A DNA stretch of 64,000 nt. It comes from Kryptolebias marmoratus. Lineage: Eukaryota > Chordata > Actinopteri > Cyprinodontiformes > Rivulidae. A program made the position numbers and the translations under genes. Below the pieces are notes generated by a model, which worked only from the letters and a program-made list of their open reading frames with translations, did not search any database and was not told the origin of the DNA. The stretch spans positions 24,856,061-24,920,060 of the forward strand of contig NC_051445.1 in NCBI RefSeq assembly GCF_001649575.2, given 5' to 3'. Below, piece after piece: positions 1-12,600 of the stretch (position 1 is its first letter; every line of letters begins with the position of its first letter).

Positions 1-2781
1 ATTAAACGAAATAAACATTTGAAATATATGAGTTTGTATGTAATGTATGAATATAATATACAAGTTTCACTTTTTAAATGGAATTACTGAAATCAATCTA
101 CTTTTTCATGATATTCTAATTTTATGACCAGCACCTGTACAGTAAATACATTATTAGGAGTACAAAAAGTAATATTGGAGTACAAAAAGTAATATTGGCC
201 TCAGAAAATACAAAGAAATGCTGCAAGGATTTCTTAAAGCCTACACTAAGTGCTCCATCTCAAACATTTAACTTCTGCCTGAGGCCTGTAGAGTCTGAGT
301 TTGAGACAGTTCAGCTGAAAACAAGTTTAAACAAGTCTGACTTGTTTGGAAGGGTTACCAGGAGAAAGCCTCTTCTCTCTAAAAAAGAACAAGGCAGCGC
401 AGTGGAAGTAAGTATCTGACTAGGCTGAAACCGTCGGTGAACAAGTCTCCAAAACGGCGCGACACGTTCTCGGGGGGTTCTCAATATCTTCCGCATGAGT
501 CACAGAGGCTCTCAATGTTGTAGTTTTAACTAAAGATTTGCACGGCAGGTTTGACAAATTGACACTGAGAAATCACAATACTTCTTATCCTAAATGTGTC
601 AGCGTTCACATCATGTGGTACGTGCAGCTGGAAAGTTCAAACCAATTCTTTCGTGCAGATAAAACTGCTTTGTTTGAGTAGATGGATTTCGCTTGTTAGT
701 TTTTGTGAATGTTTTACCTCTCATCCTGTCTAAAACGATTGTTCCCTACAGAATGTCCCTTTTCCCTGAGAGGTAAGTAGGCGTGTATGAGTGGTTTGAG
801 TGTTTTTCTGCCACAGGCCAAACTTTCCCATTAGTCATCGAAACCAAGGACGCCTTTTGGACAAGATGTCTTCCAACGTGTCAAATGTGGAACAAAATAT
901 ACCAGCTGTTCATGGGTTTAGGATTAACATGACCTGGATAACTAATCACCTGTATACACACACTGACATATAGTACCTTAAAAAAGTATTCCCACCACTT
1001 GAACTTTTCCACATTTTGCCACACTATCTACACAAACTACTAAAAGTATTTTACTGGGATTTTATGCGAAAGAACACAAAGTAGAGCATAAAGGTGAGGT
1101 GGGAAATTCAACATTTTCTACAAATACGAATCTGAAAAGTGTGCCATGCATTTTTAATCAGCCCCCTTTAATCTGATAACCTTAACTAAAATTTAGTGCA
1201 ACCAGAGTCCATTTATTGTCAGTATAAAGCCAGGCGCTCTGTGAAGGCCTCAGAGTAGAGGTGGGTACAAAGAGGGCTGAAACGGGTTCGATGCTGTCAA
1301 CAAAATAATGTCTACGGCCTGGAATACAGTCCTGCAAGCCCTTGCACACAAAAACAGGCTGTGATTTTTCAAAGAGCGGCCACTCAAAACACCGCCGTAC
1401 ATCTTGTGGGGTACAAAGACTCAATTCAGTGAAACTGCAACTGACAATTCACCTTTTTTTCTCACAATTTTGAGCCCGGACCCCAGTGAAATAGTACCCA
1501 GTTAAACAAGCTATTCTCTTAAGAAAACTAAAGCCGAGTTATCTGAAAAAGAAGAAAAACGAATGTGTGAAATTCTACACCTTAATCTGAAAGGTGCTGT
1601 CAAATGAGCCATGAACACATGAAAGATTTAATCCTTGTTAAATAAATGTTAACACATAAAATATAAACAAATATATTGGGTTGTATTTACTTCAAATTGA
1701 AGCCTGATAAGGACCAGATGTTTGATGTTGTGATATGCATGAACCTTGGAGGTTGTTCTAGGCTCTACAGCTCCATCTAAAGGTCCCAAAGCTTTTTATT
1801 TTACACGAGAACATAAACAGGTCATGTCTGCTTATCCACCTCATCGGATGGGGCTATCAAGGGCCGGTGCTCATTGTGTTAGATCTAAAATTAGACTGTG
1901 TTTAATACACTCACAACATAAGTGTTGTACTGACACAACTTGTACTGGCAAAACAACAGTACCCAGAGGAAACTACTAATGTCACTATGGAAAAAGAAAA
2001 AGAAAAAAAAACTTTAGGCAATCAGAGTGTAAACTTTAGAAGACCTGTTAAACCAGGGTGTAACCACAGCGATTAGGTGTTTTGACAGGAACAACTGTGC
2101 TGTTGTATTTCAACTCTCCAGACACTTAGCAACATATACAGCAAACAAGGGAGGCACAGAGACCTCGATACTGATCATGAGGTAATAATGCCACTGAAGC
2201 AGGGAAAAGCAGAAAGAAAGGAGGCAGGGTGCCCAACTGTAATCATCTTGTTCAGTGCATGAAGATTTGGGATTAGTGCTGGCATTATCTCAGTTTAAAG
2301 TCCAATTCCAGATTTCTTCGACGCACTGGTGGAAAACAAACACCAGACAGCAAGTTGGCTCAGACATTACAGGTCTTTAGCTGAACATTTAGCCATTAAT
2401 GTAGCAGCTGATGAAAGGAGGGAAGGTAAATTCAAAGGGAGTCGTGTGATTTTTGCAGGGCTCTCAGTTTCTTGGCGTGTGTCGCAGAGGTCGCTTGAGT
2501 TTCGAAAGTGTTCCAAATATTTGTGCAACAAGTTTTCTCTCAAAGCAGTTGTGATTTTCAAACACAGGCTACGCAAAATGCAGCCTCACGACTCGCAGCT
2601 GCACACACTCAAAAATTCAGTGGGACTCCTTTGGAAAGTTTGCATATTTTCCTCACAAATTAGTCTCCGGCAGTCACAGCCCAGCGAGATACGGAGCTAA
2701 TCCGCTCAGATCATGACGACCCCACCGCAAGCCTGAAATGAATACTCAGTGTTCGCCCGGCTGACAGGTAGACTGCCTCAC
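1..2781. other. Stretch without recognised exon, downstream of rnf144b exon 6
   Basis: This should be the last rnf144b intron. About 975-1270 matches my recollection of a Tc1-like terminal region (AAAAAAGTATTCCCACC, then CCCCCTTTAATCTGATAACC). No hydrophobic terminal exon of rnf144b and no other coding signal was seen. Confidence 0.5.
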
Positions 2782-2871
2782 CTGTGTTCTGTTCCACATA
2801 ACAGAGGCCCTGGAGTGTCCCAACTTGTTTTTACACGGCCCCTTATCATAATGTCTCAGGAAGATGTCACC
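2782..2871 (-). CDS. rnf144b: rnf144b coding exon 6 (post-RING2 segment)
   Basis: 90 nt, phase 0-0, encoding [20 protein letters not shown] and [10 protein letters not shown]. Acceptor TTTAAACGCAG, donor CAG|GTGAGG. The next exon should encode the hydrophobic C-terminal helix, and I could not find it in bases 1-2781. Confidence 0.93.
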
Positions 2872-5800
2872 CTGCGTTTAAACAACCACAAGTTAGATGG
2901 TTGGTCAGCACACCTCGTGTCTAAAAGCGTGCGTCATACGAGCGAGTTCGGCTGCAGGGGCAACACTCACGTCCAGGTTCTCCAGACAGTACCAGCAGAA
3001 GGTGTGTTTGCAGCTCTTGCACAGCATCTGAGCACAGCCCTGGTTCCTCTCGATGTAGATGCCACACATGGGACACTGCTTGATGGACACGTCCGCGTCA
3101 CTGTCGGAGCAGGAGAAAGACACATTGGGACTGGAGTTAATGGGAGCACGGAGTCTTGAGACAACGTGTGAGATCTTTATTTAGCGGCAGAGTGAGGGGT
3201 CAAGACTCACTCCGAACTGGGTTAATTATTCTGGAGAGCAGGACTTCCCAAGTACAGAGCAGAGCAGTATCTTCTATTGTTTTTGAGGTTCAAAAAGATC
3301 AGGGTTTTTTTTTTTTTTTTAAATCCCTAAATTTGAACCACAAATTAAAAGATCCGCAAGGACTAAAACACCCCCCCTCAAAAAAAAGATCCTAAAATGT
3401 AAGATAGAGCCAAGGGCGACAGATCTACTACACCACAAATTTCCATCACGATTTTTGATTTGCTGCTCCTCCCACGGGTTTTGGAAATCCCCATGCAAAG
3501 TATACATAAAAACATCCGTCCTAATCGGTAACAGAGTGCTATGACTTATGGTAGCAGTATATCATGTGGCGCAGACGAAATCTGTAAAAAGGAAACTACA
3601 TAGGCAATAATGGGATTTGGAGGAATGAGTGAGAAAGCCTAGCACTCTTTGAAGCTTAATAAAAAAAATCATAAACATCATTCAAAGTCTGAATGGGCCG
3701 CAAACATTATACTTTATGTGACCGAACTGGCATTTTGACATGTTTTACTGTTTTTAGTACACAGTGTAAGTTTCAGGAATTTTGACAATGTTCAACTTAG
3801 TGGGAGTTCAAACTGTCTAATCTTTCCAAAACCTGGGCAAATAAACTCCTCTTATTCCCACAATCTTTATAGCAAAAGGAATTCTCAAAACACTATTAAT
3901 ATTTATAGAAGAGAGCTGATTGTACCCTGGAATTTTGAGCCATAGATACGTTTGCGCCTTTCAAAATTTCTTCAGAAAAGTTTCCATTTTTTTCCCCCTC
4001 TCTTCACTGCAGTGTTTTCTCACTGCAGCACACAAACTCGTGCTGTACGATGAATTTTCTCGCTCTGCACCCCCCTCCAGCCTCCTCCTCTTCCTCCCTT
4101 TGGCACAAGGACAGTGGAATTCCAATAAAATTCAGAGGCTCCCAGATGACATCAGTCAGTCTGGCAGAGCTACAACTTACTGACTATGTAGCTGTACAAG
4201 AGCACCAAAGCCTCTGCTGTGGATTACCAAACAAGAGAAATAATGTATTTGTTTAGCACAGGGGCACTACTGGGGGCAATGAACTACAAATCACTTCAAT
4301 AATCCATTCAGTGTGCTGTAAATACCCTGCTCCAGCAACAGTCAGTCTTTTTATATGAAGTGGAAGCAGTAATATCATGAGGATTCTCTACAGAAAGCCA
4401 ATTAGAACTGTACAAGGGATGCACGGTTTTTTTCTTCTTTAATTAAATACCATTCAAAACTGATCATTGCAGTTATAAAGTTTCCAAAAAGCTTGGTGTA
4501 CAGCTGTGTTTCTTTAAAGGCTCCCTCTGGGACCAAACTGCCGGACTGACCTGCTTCCATTAGACAATGAGGACAATATCATGGGCTGCTGCTCGGGGCA
4601 GGCGTGGCCGTCCTGCCAGAGACCTCTGCAGCCGGAGCAGAACACGGTCTGACATGTCGGGCACGCCACGGCGCCAGGTTGGCCCTCAGTGCTCGGCTGG
4701 ACGCTGCATACCGCCTGGCATTCAAGCACCGGGCACCAAGCTTTGCTGGGGTCAAGCTTCACTCCTGCAGAGTACAAAGAAAGGAAAACTTATGCAGCCT
4801 TTGGTCGTGTGATGTCCCGTTTTGTGCCAAACTGCAAAAAAATTTTAAAAAAACAGGCAAATGGGAAAACCCAACATTGATTCAAACTCTAGCTGGAAGA
4901 TGTGAGCTCCTGTTTAGCAAAACAGTGCTAAGACCTACATGCTAACACATTAGCATGATGCTAACATGCTAAGATGTTGGTCAAAAGAGTGACATTACAG
5001 AAAGACTTGGACTAGAAGGACTTAAACTCGATATAAAATTAGTTTGCTGCTGAACTGCAAAGGTAAATGGAAAAAATTACAAATCATAGCCTTTATAGAG
5101 TGGCTAAAAATGTTTTAAATTTATTTTTCTGATTTTTAACTGATTACCTTTGAAAGCAATGAATAATTCATTAGGAAGCTTGAGAATAAGAATCATAATG
5201 TAAATGATTAAAATATTTTTTTATATACAAATACTATCTGACAGACGTTTACCAGCTCATACAGTTATTGCTGATCAAAATGAAAGCAAACAGCCACAAA
5301 GCAGCATGAACTTTGGACTTATTTTTACTTCTACGACTCTCATGAGTCATAGCCAGAGTAAACAATAACTTTTACTGGCTTCACACAGAACTGTTGCTGT
5401 TCGACTGGAAAAGACCGGTATAACAGCAACATACCTCGGTTTACAAAGCATAAATGTCAACAGAAAACTATTAAGTCTGGCCTCTTAGGTCAGCACTGCA
5501 GGCCTGAGAGGCTGTGTGCCACCACCAAGATTTTTACAACCCAACAAAACAGTCACCACTGAATGCATGATAAAGCTCCTTTACCAGAACACTGACAATT
5601 ATCCTTTATTGTTTCTGTTCTGCTGGTAATCTTCAGCTAAAATGAGGGTAATAAAGTTACGTTTCTGTGAAGCACAATATTTCATCCCTAACGCTTGGCG
5701 GGGGGGTGTTTGTGTAAGCTGAACCAGCTCACTGCCTGTCATTAGCCAAGAGGATATGAATGCAACACTAATACCTACCTCTCTCAAACTTCAGGCGCTG

Positions 5801-8800
5801 ATACAGCTCCACCTGTTCTGCTGCTGCCAAACTGGATATCTGCAATCACAGAGCACAGCTAGACATCAGGCTCACACCTTTGATAATGTGAAGATCTGGT
5901 TCTGTAGTTAAAAACAAACAGCATTTTTAGATTTTTTTTTTTATTTACTCGACCAACGATTAAGCTTTAAAAAACCCAGCAGAATTCAAGTCACAATTTT
6001 AAAGTCCTCCTAAAGTACCGGGGGGAGGGTGGGGTAAAGATTTAGCAACCAGGAAGCTGATACTAAGAAAATAAGAAAAGCTCATTACCCAACAACAGTA
6101 TGCTGCATTAAAACACCTTAAACTGGAGAGACCAAATAAAAGTACTGCAACAGATTAAAGTCACAGTTCTTCACCTTCTCTTTTATTTTACTTTTGTTTA
6201 ATTTCACCACATAAGACTTTTGAAAAATTAAATCTGAGACACAAGGACAGACGTTTGGTGAGGCCTTGGATAGAGACTCTCCATTGGCTCTGAGAAGATT
6301 CTGGCAAACCATCAGGAGGCTGAGGCGGGGGAAGCAGCAGTTTGCTCAACCAGTGATGTCATCAGGCGGTGGAAGGCTTTGAGGACCTTCTCAATCCCAC
6401 CAAACGCTTCCATGGAGGAAGCCCAGTCTGGCCACTTAAGGGTGAGTCCGTCCATAACCATGGCCGAGGTCACGAAGGTAGTTAAAAAGCTATATGGCCT
6501 CAGGACTCCGGGGATGGACAAGAAAGAAATGTCTGGGCTTCCCTGCTCAAGCTGCTGCCCCCAAGCTACAGAACAAGTGGCAGATTATGGATGGATCTTA
6601 ATGAACTTGTGCTCCGTTGAGCTAAAGCCTGCAGGTGCAAGGTTCCTGCTGGTAGTATTGTTTTTATTTTTTTGTTTTGTGGCAGTGATTGCTTCATTTT
6701 AGTTTTTAAACTCAAAAGCAACACACATTTATTCAGAAATGTAATTTTATGTTTGGCTCAAAGTTACCAAACTTTAAAAACCCCATGCAGAAAAAGGAAC
6801 TTCTTCTTTCTTCAGAAGTGTAGTTGCACCACACAGAAGTGGAAGCTTTAAAAAAAAAAAAAAAAAACTGGGAACATTCAATAACCAACATTTACAAAAA
6901 TAATTTAAATTGCTGACTACATGATTCTGATCATCAACAGATATGTTTTTGCATCTTATTTTGGTTCCTTTTTTGATTTAGAGTGGGTTGCAAAAGTATC
7001 TTTCTATTTTATTGGCCTACAGCTTGGAGTTTAAATAGATTTTCAGTTTGATCATAATCAATAATTTTACACGAAATACTCCAAATTAACTAAGTTAAGA
7101 GAGGGAAGACTTGTTTTGAATAATTCTAAAAAATATAAAAATTGAAAAGTGATGCATTTATATGTAACTAATCACCATCTTTCCCTTGAAGCCTGAGGTT
7201 AAGCTAAGGGTCAAATTATGTCCATAGGACCACGAGAAGCTGCACCGAGCTGGGCTTCATGGAAGAGTGGCAGGAAGAAGTCATGGCTTAAAAGAAAAAC
7301 ATAAATAAATGAAGCAGACCAGTTGGAATATGGCAAAAGGCATATTGGAAATTTTAGAGGGAAACCTGTTTGAGTCTGGATGGAGGCTCACCTTCCAGCA
7401 AGACGGACGGACGGACATTCCTGTTATGTAACTTTATAACAGGAATGTTAAACTGCACAGCTGGACACCTCTTAGGTCAAAGGTAATCATGACTGATTTC
7501 AAGGTTCATGGGGGTCAAAGGTCAACGTCACAGGTAACCCCTTTGTTAAAAACTTCTCTCTGCTCCTACATGTGACCCTTTTGTTTCCTCCACCAAGGAG
7601 GTTCTGTTTTCTGTTGTGTCGTTGGTTTGTCTGTCTGTCTGTTAGCAAAGATCAGGTAAAAACTAATGAACAGATTTGGATGAAATGTTCAGGAAATGTT
7701 GGGGGTGGCAGAAAAAACAATGGAATACATTTTGATGGTGATCCAGATTATGATCTGGCTCGCACTATTTTTATAATCAAGCTGTTTGCCCTCTCTGAGT
7801 GCTTCTAGTTACTTGTTAGTTTTCATACAGTGTCATGAGATGACTTTTGTTGCGAGCTGGCACTATATAGATAAAATGACCTGAAAATTTACCTGAATTA
7901 ATTGCTGCAAAAGGTGGCTTTGGAAAGTCTTAGTTGAGGCTTCAAAACACGAGCTTGAATACATACAGCATGCTCCACCACTTTTCAGATTTAAAGGTTT
8001 TAGATTTATTTAAAGTATTTTTTCTCTGTGAAAGGTTTGTGTAGGTTCCTTACTTTGAATGAAATTTAAAATCCATTTGATTTTAGACTGAAGGCAATGA
8101 AACAGAAAGATTACCGAGGAGAGTGAATACTCATGCAACGCACTGTACTTCTTTTTAATCTCCATCATACCTCAGAGTCGAGCAGCACTCCACTTTTTTG
8201 GCACGCCATATCTGGACAGGTGATGGGTGCCCCTCCGCCCTCCATTATGGCCAGTTGGACATACTGCTGCAAACACTGAGCAGAGGGGAGAGCGACACAG
8301 AATTAGAAGGGATATTTAATGAAGAGGACCACATTGTGTCACAAACACCAACAGAACTGTGTCCTCACTTCCTACAATGCGTCACGACTGTTACACCACA
8401 CGTCACAATATGACAGGAAACAATACAAATGCAAAACACAAAGAAAGACGGCAGGAAACGAGTAGTTATGAAAAAGGGGGCAATTTAAACGCCACATAGA
8501 CACGTTTCTTATCAGCCCCCACCCATCAAAAGTCACATGTTGCCTCAACCATAAAACCTGGAATGGCAAGAGGAACCTAAAGTATTGCACAAAAGCAAAC
8601 AGTTTTGAGGAACAGAGAAAAAAAAAGGCTTTGGACTATCACTTTTCCGTGGAGGAAGAAAAACAAACCTGTGACAAAAGCTTGAAATGGGCATTGCGGA
8701 GACAAAAACAGGAAGAACACAAGCAACAGTCTGCTCAATTAAACCAGATCGTTGCAGATACTTCTGATTTCCACAGCAGAGTTAATGGTCTGTTTTTTTG

Positions 8801-9560
8801 GTCTGTCTCTCTTCCTCCTTGTATGTGGGTGTGTCTCATTTGTGCGGCCCTGTGCGTTTAACGCTGGCAACTTCGTCAAAGATTAACACCTGCCTGCCAC
8901 TACTGGGAATCCACTCAGTTTTGGTGTACCAGACAGGAACGCGATGAATTGGAGCATCTAAAGATAGAACTACTGTTCCCATAACGGGAGTGAAACTGAA
9001 ACCGTGGACAGAGGTGGAAGCTGGTAAATACTGTCAGCAGCTCTGACTCATCAGAGGGAATTCCAAGGACAATTTCAATTGAACAGAGGTGAGGGAGAGC
9101 TAAAATGGGGTTGAAACCGCTTCATTTCACTAAAATGGAAATATGCTGAATTTGTCCACAAAGAGGATCAATTTTAAGGATCGTCTTAAAGCAGCAACAC
9201 TGCCACAATAAAAAGAACCCAAAAGAAACTTTCAGGCGTTAGATCACTTCAGTATCGTGAGATGGCACAAGCTCAGAGTATGTGAGATAAACACTTTCTC
9301 CCACAGGCAACATAGTTTTCAGGTTTCATCCCTGTAACAGCTTGAATACCCGACTCGCAGCATCCTTTGCTCTGAATCCCGGGGCCATCACCTGTACGTA
9401 CCGCTGTGCAGAACATGCACCTGCAGCTCTGCAGCTCCCTGCTGGCTGCGGTTGGCTGCTGGCTGAGGCACAGCTTGCAGAAGACCTCCGGTTCAAGCTC
9501 GGAGTCAGCAGCAGACGAATGTCCGGCCTCCTGGTTGACGGTGGGACTCCTGCCGGCCAT
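2782..9560 (-). CDS. rnf144b: RNF144B-type RBR E3 ubiquitin ligase, six coding exons, 3' end outside window
   Basis: Coding exons in transcript order: 9560-9402, 8275-8171, 5839-5779, 4764-4551, 3100-2971, 2871-2782. All junctions are GT-AG and all phases join, giving 253 residues. RING1 ligands are C28, C31, C46, C48, C51, C54, C73 and C78. The IBR lies in the fourth exon. RING2 spans about C189-C218, with C202 (GCAQMLC) at the position of the catalytic cysteine of RBR ligases. After RING2 comes the family-typical [17 protein letters not shown] segment. The family transfers ubiquitin through a RING2 thioester and is membrane-anchored by a C-terminal helix. Human RNF144B is about 300 residues, so roughly 50 (the helix) are missing here. 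The ATG at 9560 has a good Kozak context (CACCATGG). RNF144B is favoured over RNF144A by the IKQCP, HTFCWYC and VMWNRTQ wording. Confidence 0.93.
2971..3100 (-). CDS. rnf144b: rnf144b coding exon 5 (RING2, catalytic cysteine)
   Basis: 130 nt encoding [20 protein letters not shown] and [19 protein letters not shown]202 aligns with the catalytic cysteine of the RBR class. Acceptor CTCCGACAG, donor GAC|GTGAGT. Confidence 0.95.
4551..4764 (-). CDS. rnf144b: rnf144b coding exon 4 (IBR domain)
   Basis: 214 nt encoding [20 protein letters not shown] and then the [12 protein letters not shown]...HAC cysteine series of the in-between-RING domain. Acceptor CTCTGCAG, donor AGCAG|GTCAGT. The split codon joins the next exon as Ser180. 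Confidence 0.93.
5779..5839 (-). CDS. rnf144b: rnf144b coding exon 3 (RING1-IBR linker)
   Basis: 61 nt encoding [20 protein letters not shown] plus one base. Acceptor ATTGCAG, donor [19 protein letters not shown] is the conserved helix leading into the IBR. Confidence 0.9.
6235..6560 (+). mobile_element. Non-LTR retrotransposon fragment (region before the RT core)
   Basis: Conceptual translation reads ..[20 protein letters not shown] and [22 protein letters not shown] with breaks. This is the conserved segment just before the RT domain of a common teleost LINE (usually EVTEVV.KLLGGKAPGVDEI). It lies in rnf144b intron 2, antisense to the gene. The same family appears at 32.0-33.3 and 39.5 kb. 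Confidence 0.7.
6981..8145. mobile_element. Degenerate Tc1/mariner-like DNA transposon with TA ends
   Basis: The ends are inverted: GAGTGGGTTGCAAAAGTAT at the left, and the right end read in reverse is CAGTGCGTTGCATGAGTAT. Each is flanked by TA (6979-6980, 8146-8147). The interior has only broken transposase-like text. A second repeat, starting CCTCCACCAAGGAGG at about 7588, has inserted into it. It lies in rnf144b intron 2. Confidence 0.7.
7585..7765 (+). repeat. Interspersed repeat beginning CCTCCACCAAGGAGG
   Basis: It starts with a short hairpin (CCTCCACCAAGGAGG), then GTTTGTCTGTCTGTCTGTTAG and GATTTGGATGAAATGTTCAG. Related copies lie on the opposite strand at about 35.13-35.24 and 59.68-59.83 kb. 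I take it to be a non-autonomous teleost repeat of unknown class. Confidence 0.6.
8171..8275 (-). CDS. rnf144b: rnf144b coding exon 2 (RING1 second half)
   Basis: This 105-nt, phase 0-0 exon encodes [10 protein letters not shown]...ITCPDMAC...LDSE, with C54, C73 and C78 as RING1 ligands. Acceptor CTGCTCAG, donor GAG|GTATGA. Confidence 0.93.
9402..9560 (-). CDS. rnf144b: rnf144b coding exon 1 (start and RING1 first half)
   Basis: Encodes residues 1-53, ending ..CRCMFCTA with the first RING1 ligand pairs (FCKLC, CRC, C51). The donor is GCG|GTACGT and the exon ends in phase 0. On the 5' side the exon continues as untranslated sequence to a TTTTAG acceptor at 9661. Confidence 0.92.
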
Positions 9561-9614
9561 GGTGGAGTGAAGCAAGCAGGGGAAGGAGCGAGGGAGGGAG
9601 GAATCCGGCTGCTT

Positions 9615-9656
9615 TTAGGCCTTCTGCTGGCGATGCAGAGAATCTATGGTCTTCAT
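9615..9656 (-). promoter_or_regulatory. 13-codon upstream ORF in the rnf144b leader
   Basis: Between the predicted acceptor at 9661 (GCTTTTAG|GAAC) and the rnf144b ATG there is an ATG at 9656 followed by 12 codons and TAA. The resulting peptide would be MKTIDSLHRQQKA. It ends 55 bases upstream of the main start without overlapping it. If this leader is used, reinitiation or leaky scanning would be needed. No ribosome data are available here. Confidence 0.5.
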
Positions 9657-9824
9657 GTTCCTAAAAGCAGAAACAAAACTTCACTTACTCAATATCTGCG
9701 TAACACTTTCAGGTCCCTTCCTCTTCAGATAACTGGAAACTGCAACTCTTCAAGATGACTAGTTTACCAACTCTACTGCTTGTAACTCCCTGCATCATCC
9801 CTTTATGCCATCCAGTTAAAAGTA

Positions 9825-10693
9825 CACTACATTGCCAAAAGTATTCATTTGCTTCCTTTTACACACATATGAACTTGAATGCCCTCAATTTCTCAATCCA
9901 TAGGGTTTAATATGATGTTGGCCTTCCCTTTGCAGCTATAACAGCTTTAACTCTTCTGGGGAAGCTTTCCACAGGTTTAGGAGTGTATTTGGGAATTTTT
10001 GACCATTCTTCCAGAAGCTCATCTGTGAGGTCAGACACTGATGTTGGACAGAAGGTCTGTCTCACAGTCTCTGCTCTAATTCATCCCAAAGGTGTTCTGT
10101 CGGGCTGAGGTCAGGACTCTGTGCAGGTCAGTCAAGTTCTTCCACACCAAACTCACTCATCCATGTCTGTATGGACCTTGCTTTGTGCCCTGGTGCTCAG
10201 TCATGTAGGAACAGGAAGGGGCCATCCCTAAACTGTCCAAAATGTCTTGGTATACATTAAGAGTTCATTTCACTGGAACTAAGCAGCCAAGCCCAACTAC
10301 TGAAAAACAACCCCTATAGCTGCTGACTCTGCAGAACGTTGGTGACTATGTGCCTCAGCATCCTCTGTGAGTTTACGTGGCCATCACTTTGTGACAAAGT
10401 TGTTGTTGTTCCCAATCACTTCCTCTTTGTTATATTACCACTAACAGTTGACTGTAAAATATGTAGTAGCAAGGAAATTTAATGACTGGACTTCTTGCAC
10501 AGGTGACATCCTATCAAGGTACCACTCTGGAATTCACTGAGCTTCTGAGAGCGACCCATTCTTTCACTCATGTTTGTAGAAGCAGACTGCATAACTAGAT
10601 GATTGATTTTATACACCTGGGGCCATAGCAGTGATTGGAACACCTGAATACAATTATTTGGATGGGTGAGTGAATACTTTTGGCAACATGGCG
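9825..10693. mobile_element. 869-bp non-autonomous DNA transposon with TA duplication
   Basis: Left end CACTACATTGCCAAAAGTAT and right end (reverse) CGCCATGTTGCCAAAAGTAT form terminal inverted repeats of about 22 bp. Each is bounded by TA (9823-9824 and 10694-10695). No open frame of useful length is present. TA targeting suggests a Tc1/mariner-type mobiliser. The element lies between rnf144b and its presumed promoter. Confidence 0.75.
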
Positions 10694-12159
10694 TATATCT
10701 GTATCAAGCAACCCTTTTAGTTACTCAGAAAATCTTCATTCATTCTGACAGCAAGAACTGCCTGTCGATTGTAAGAGCTTAGTTTAAAAAAAAAAAAAAA
10801 ACAGGTGCTAAAAAAGCAGGTCTGTTTGACTCCAGTAGTTAAGTAAATTCCTCAACACACAATGAAAAAAAAGGGCAAAAATGACAACAAAAACAGATGG
10901 AAAGGACTTCAAATTATATTATATAAATTATTGTAAGAAAAAGCATCAGTTCAACTAAATAGTTCAAACATTGTTTATTTACTCCAAGTACAAGCTAAGC
11001 TTTCAATTGGTGATAAGATGACAAAAGAAGACTATATTACATTCTGTTTTTAAGCACATTAGTAATTCATTTATATCTTGAATTAGTGGATTTTTCTATA
11101 TTTGAAGCAGCCAAATGAAGTGCAAAAAGGGAATTAAAACAATGTTTAGGCAACAATAAAGAAAATGAAAGAAGACAAATTAGTTGCTGAGGTAGTGTTC
11201 TGCGAGAAGTCTGAGGGCATGTGTGAAGGGCAATGCTAAAAACAGTCAACTCCGCAAGAACGGACCCGGTCAGAGAAACAAAAAACATAAAACAGACATT
11301 AGATGGTGATGAAAAGAAACATAGAAATGCTGGAGTTGCTTGTTTCCCCCGATAGATGCAATTTATTCACTGCTCTGGAGCAGGTGGATAGTTTTTAAAG
11401 ATGGCGGCCATGTCCAACTTGACCACTAGATGTCACTACTTGCTATGAGCTGCACCTTTAATCCTTCAACATGACAACATTAAGCTGGAGACGTTTTCCT
11501 GACGAAGTTCAAAACAAATCCACCATTTTAACTGAGAGTTCGGCTTGACAAGAAGAAAGATGTTTGTTTATGAAAACCCCACAGATCTTTTAGGATTAGG
11601 CAGAGAGGGAAACACTTCAGTCTGGAAAAGACTGACTGCCGAACCGACAGACAATAAAGTGCTATTCTGGCCATTTTGATGAGGGTTCTGTGGAAAAAAG
11701 GTAAATAATCGATAGCTTTCTTGTTGTAGGAATCTTTTAAAAAAAACAGCCCGAGTTTAGAGCAATAGAGTTTACGTCTGACAGGACAGATGAGCTAACA
11801 GCTGGTCCTAATAAGGTCAAAACCAAAGTGGACTGATGTCGTCCTAAACAACTCCAGTCTCAAAACTTCCACAGCAGTTCATAAAAACGTCATTTCATAA
11901 ATCTTCTACACTTCTGTCAATATTGCACTAAGATACTTTTTACATAGAACTCTGTGATTTTTTGCCAGATCAAAACCAAGAACTACTGAAGGAAACAACG
12001 CAAAAACCTCTGAAGAAGACACCGAGCGAAACTTCCTTCTTCTGGGAAAGTAAACAAAAATGGAGTGGCGTCAAATTCTAGCAGTTTTAGGATTTCTGTT
12101 TCGTCTGTGGTACATGTGCCAAACAAACATTTTACCTCCTCTTCACTTCACGTCTGACC

Positions 12160-12600
12160 ATGAGCCATTTCTCCCGCTAGTGGTAGAAACGCGCATTTGT
12201 TTTGGTTGTATTTACCCAGAATGCCACGTGCTATAGTTTGTTTCCTGCTTTTAGAGCGGTCTTCAGTCCACTTGCGTTCACATATGCATTTGAACCACGC
12301 CAGAGTTCACTTCAACCCAACCGAGACCGAGGTTTTTAGGCAGACCAGAGTTCGCTTTTCTGGTCCACATCAGAGTTCGATTGCACGTTCACACCTCCCC
12401 AAACGAACCGGACTTTCTAGGCAAACAAACTAGAGTTGGATTAAAGCGGACTAAACAGGGCTGCTGTGATTGCTCCCTTAAACTCTGTTCCTCCAAAGGG
12501 AGGTTGTTCAAAAAGCTGTCAGCAGCAGGTAAAACATTTAGCGTTCGCAACTTTTCCACAGAGAGCCTGTTTAAAATATGACCGGACTGTCACTTTAAAG
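12160..12600. repeat. Compound interspersed repeat
   Basis: 12160-12445 has alternating GAACC/GGTTC-like text (for example CAGAGTTCGATTGCACGTTC) typical of a short teleost DNA transposon. It runs into a copy of the ACTCTGTTCCTCCAAAG/GTTCAAAAAGCTG repeat also seen at 52.26, 60.81 and 62.68 kb. No coding function. Confidence 0.45.

Noticed and set aside
1182..1424. 80-codon minus-strand frame with protein-like composition
   Set aside because: It overlaps the interior of a Tc1-like terminal region at 0.98-1.27 kb and has no splice context.
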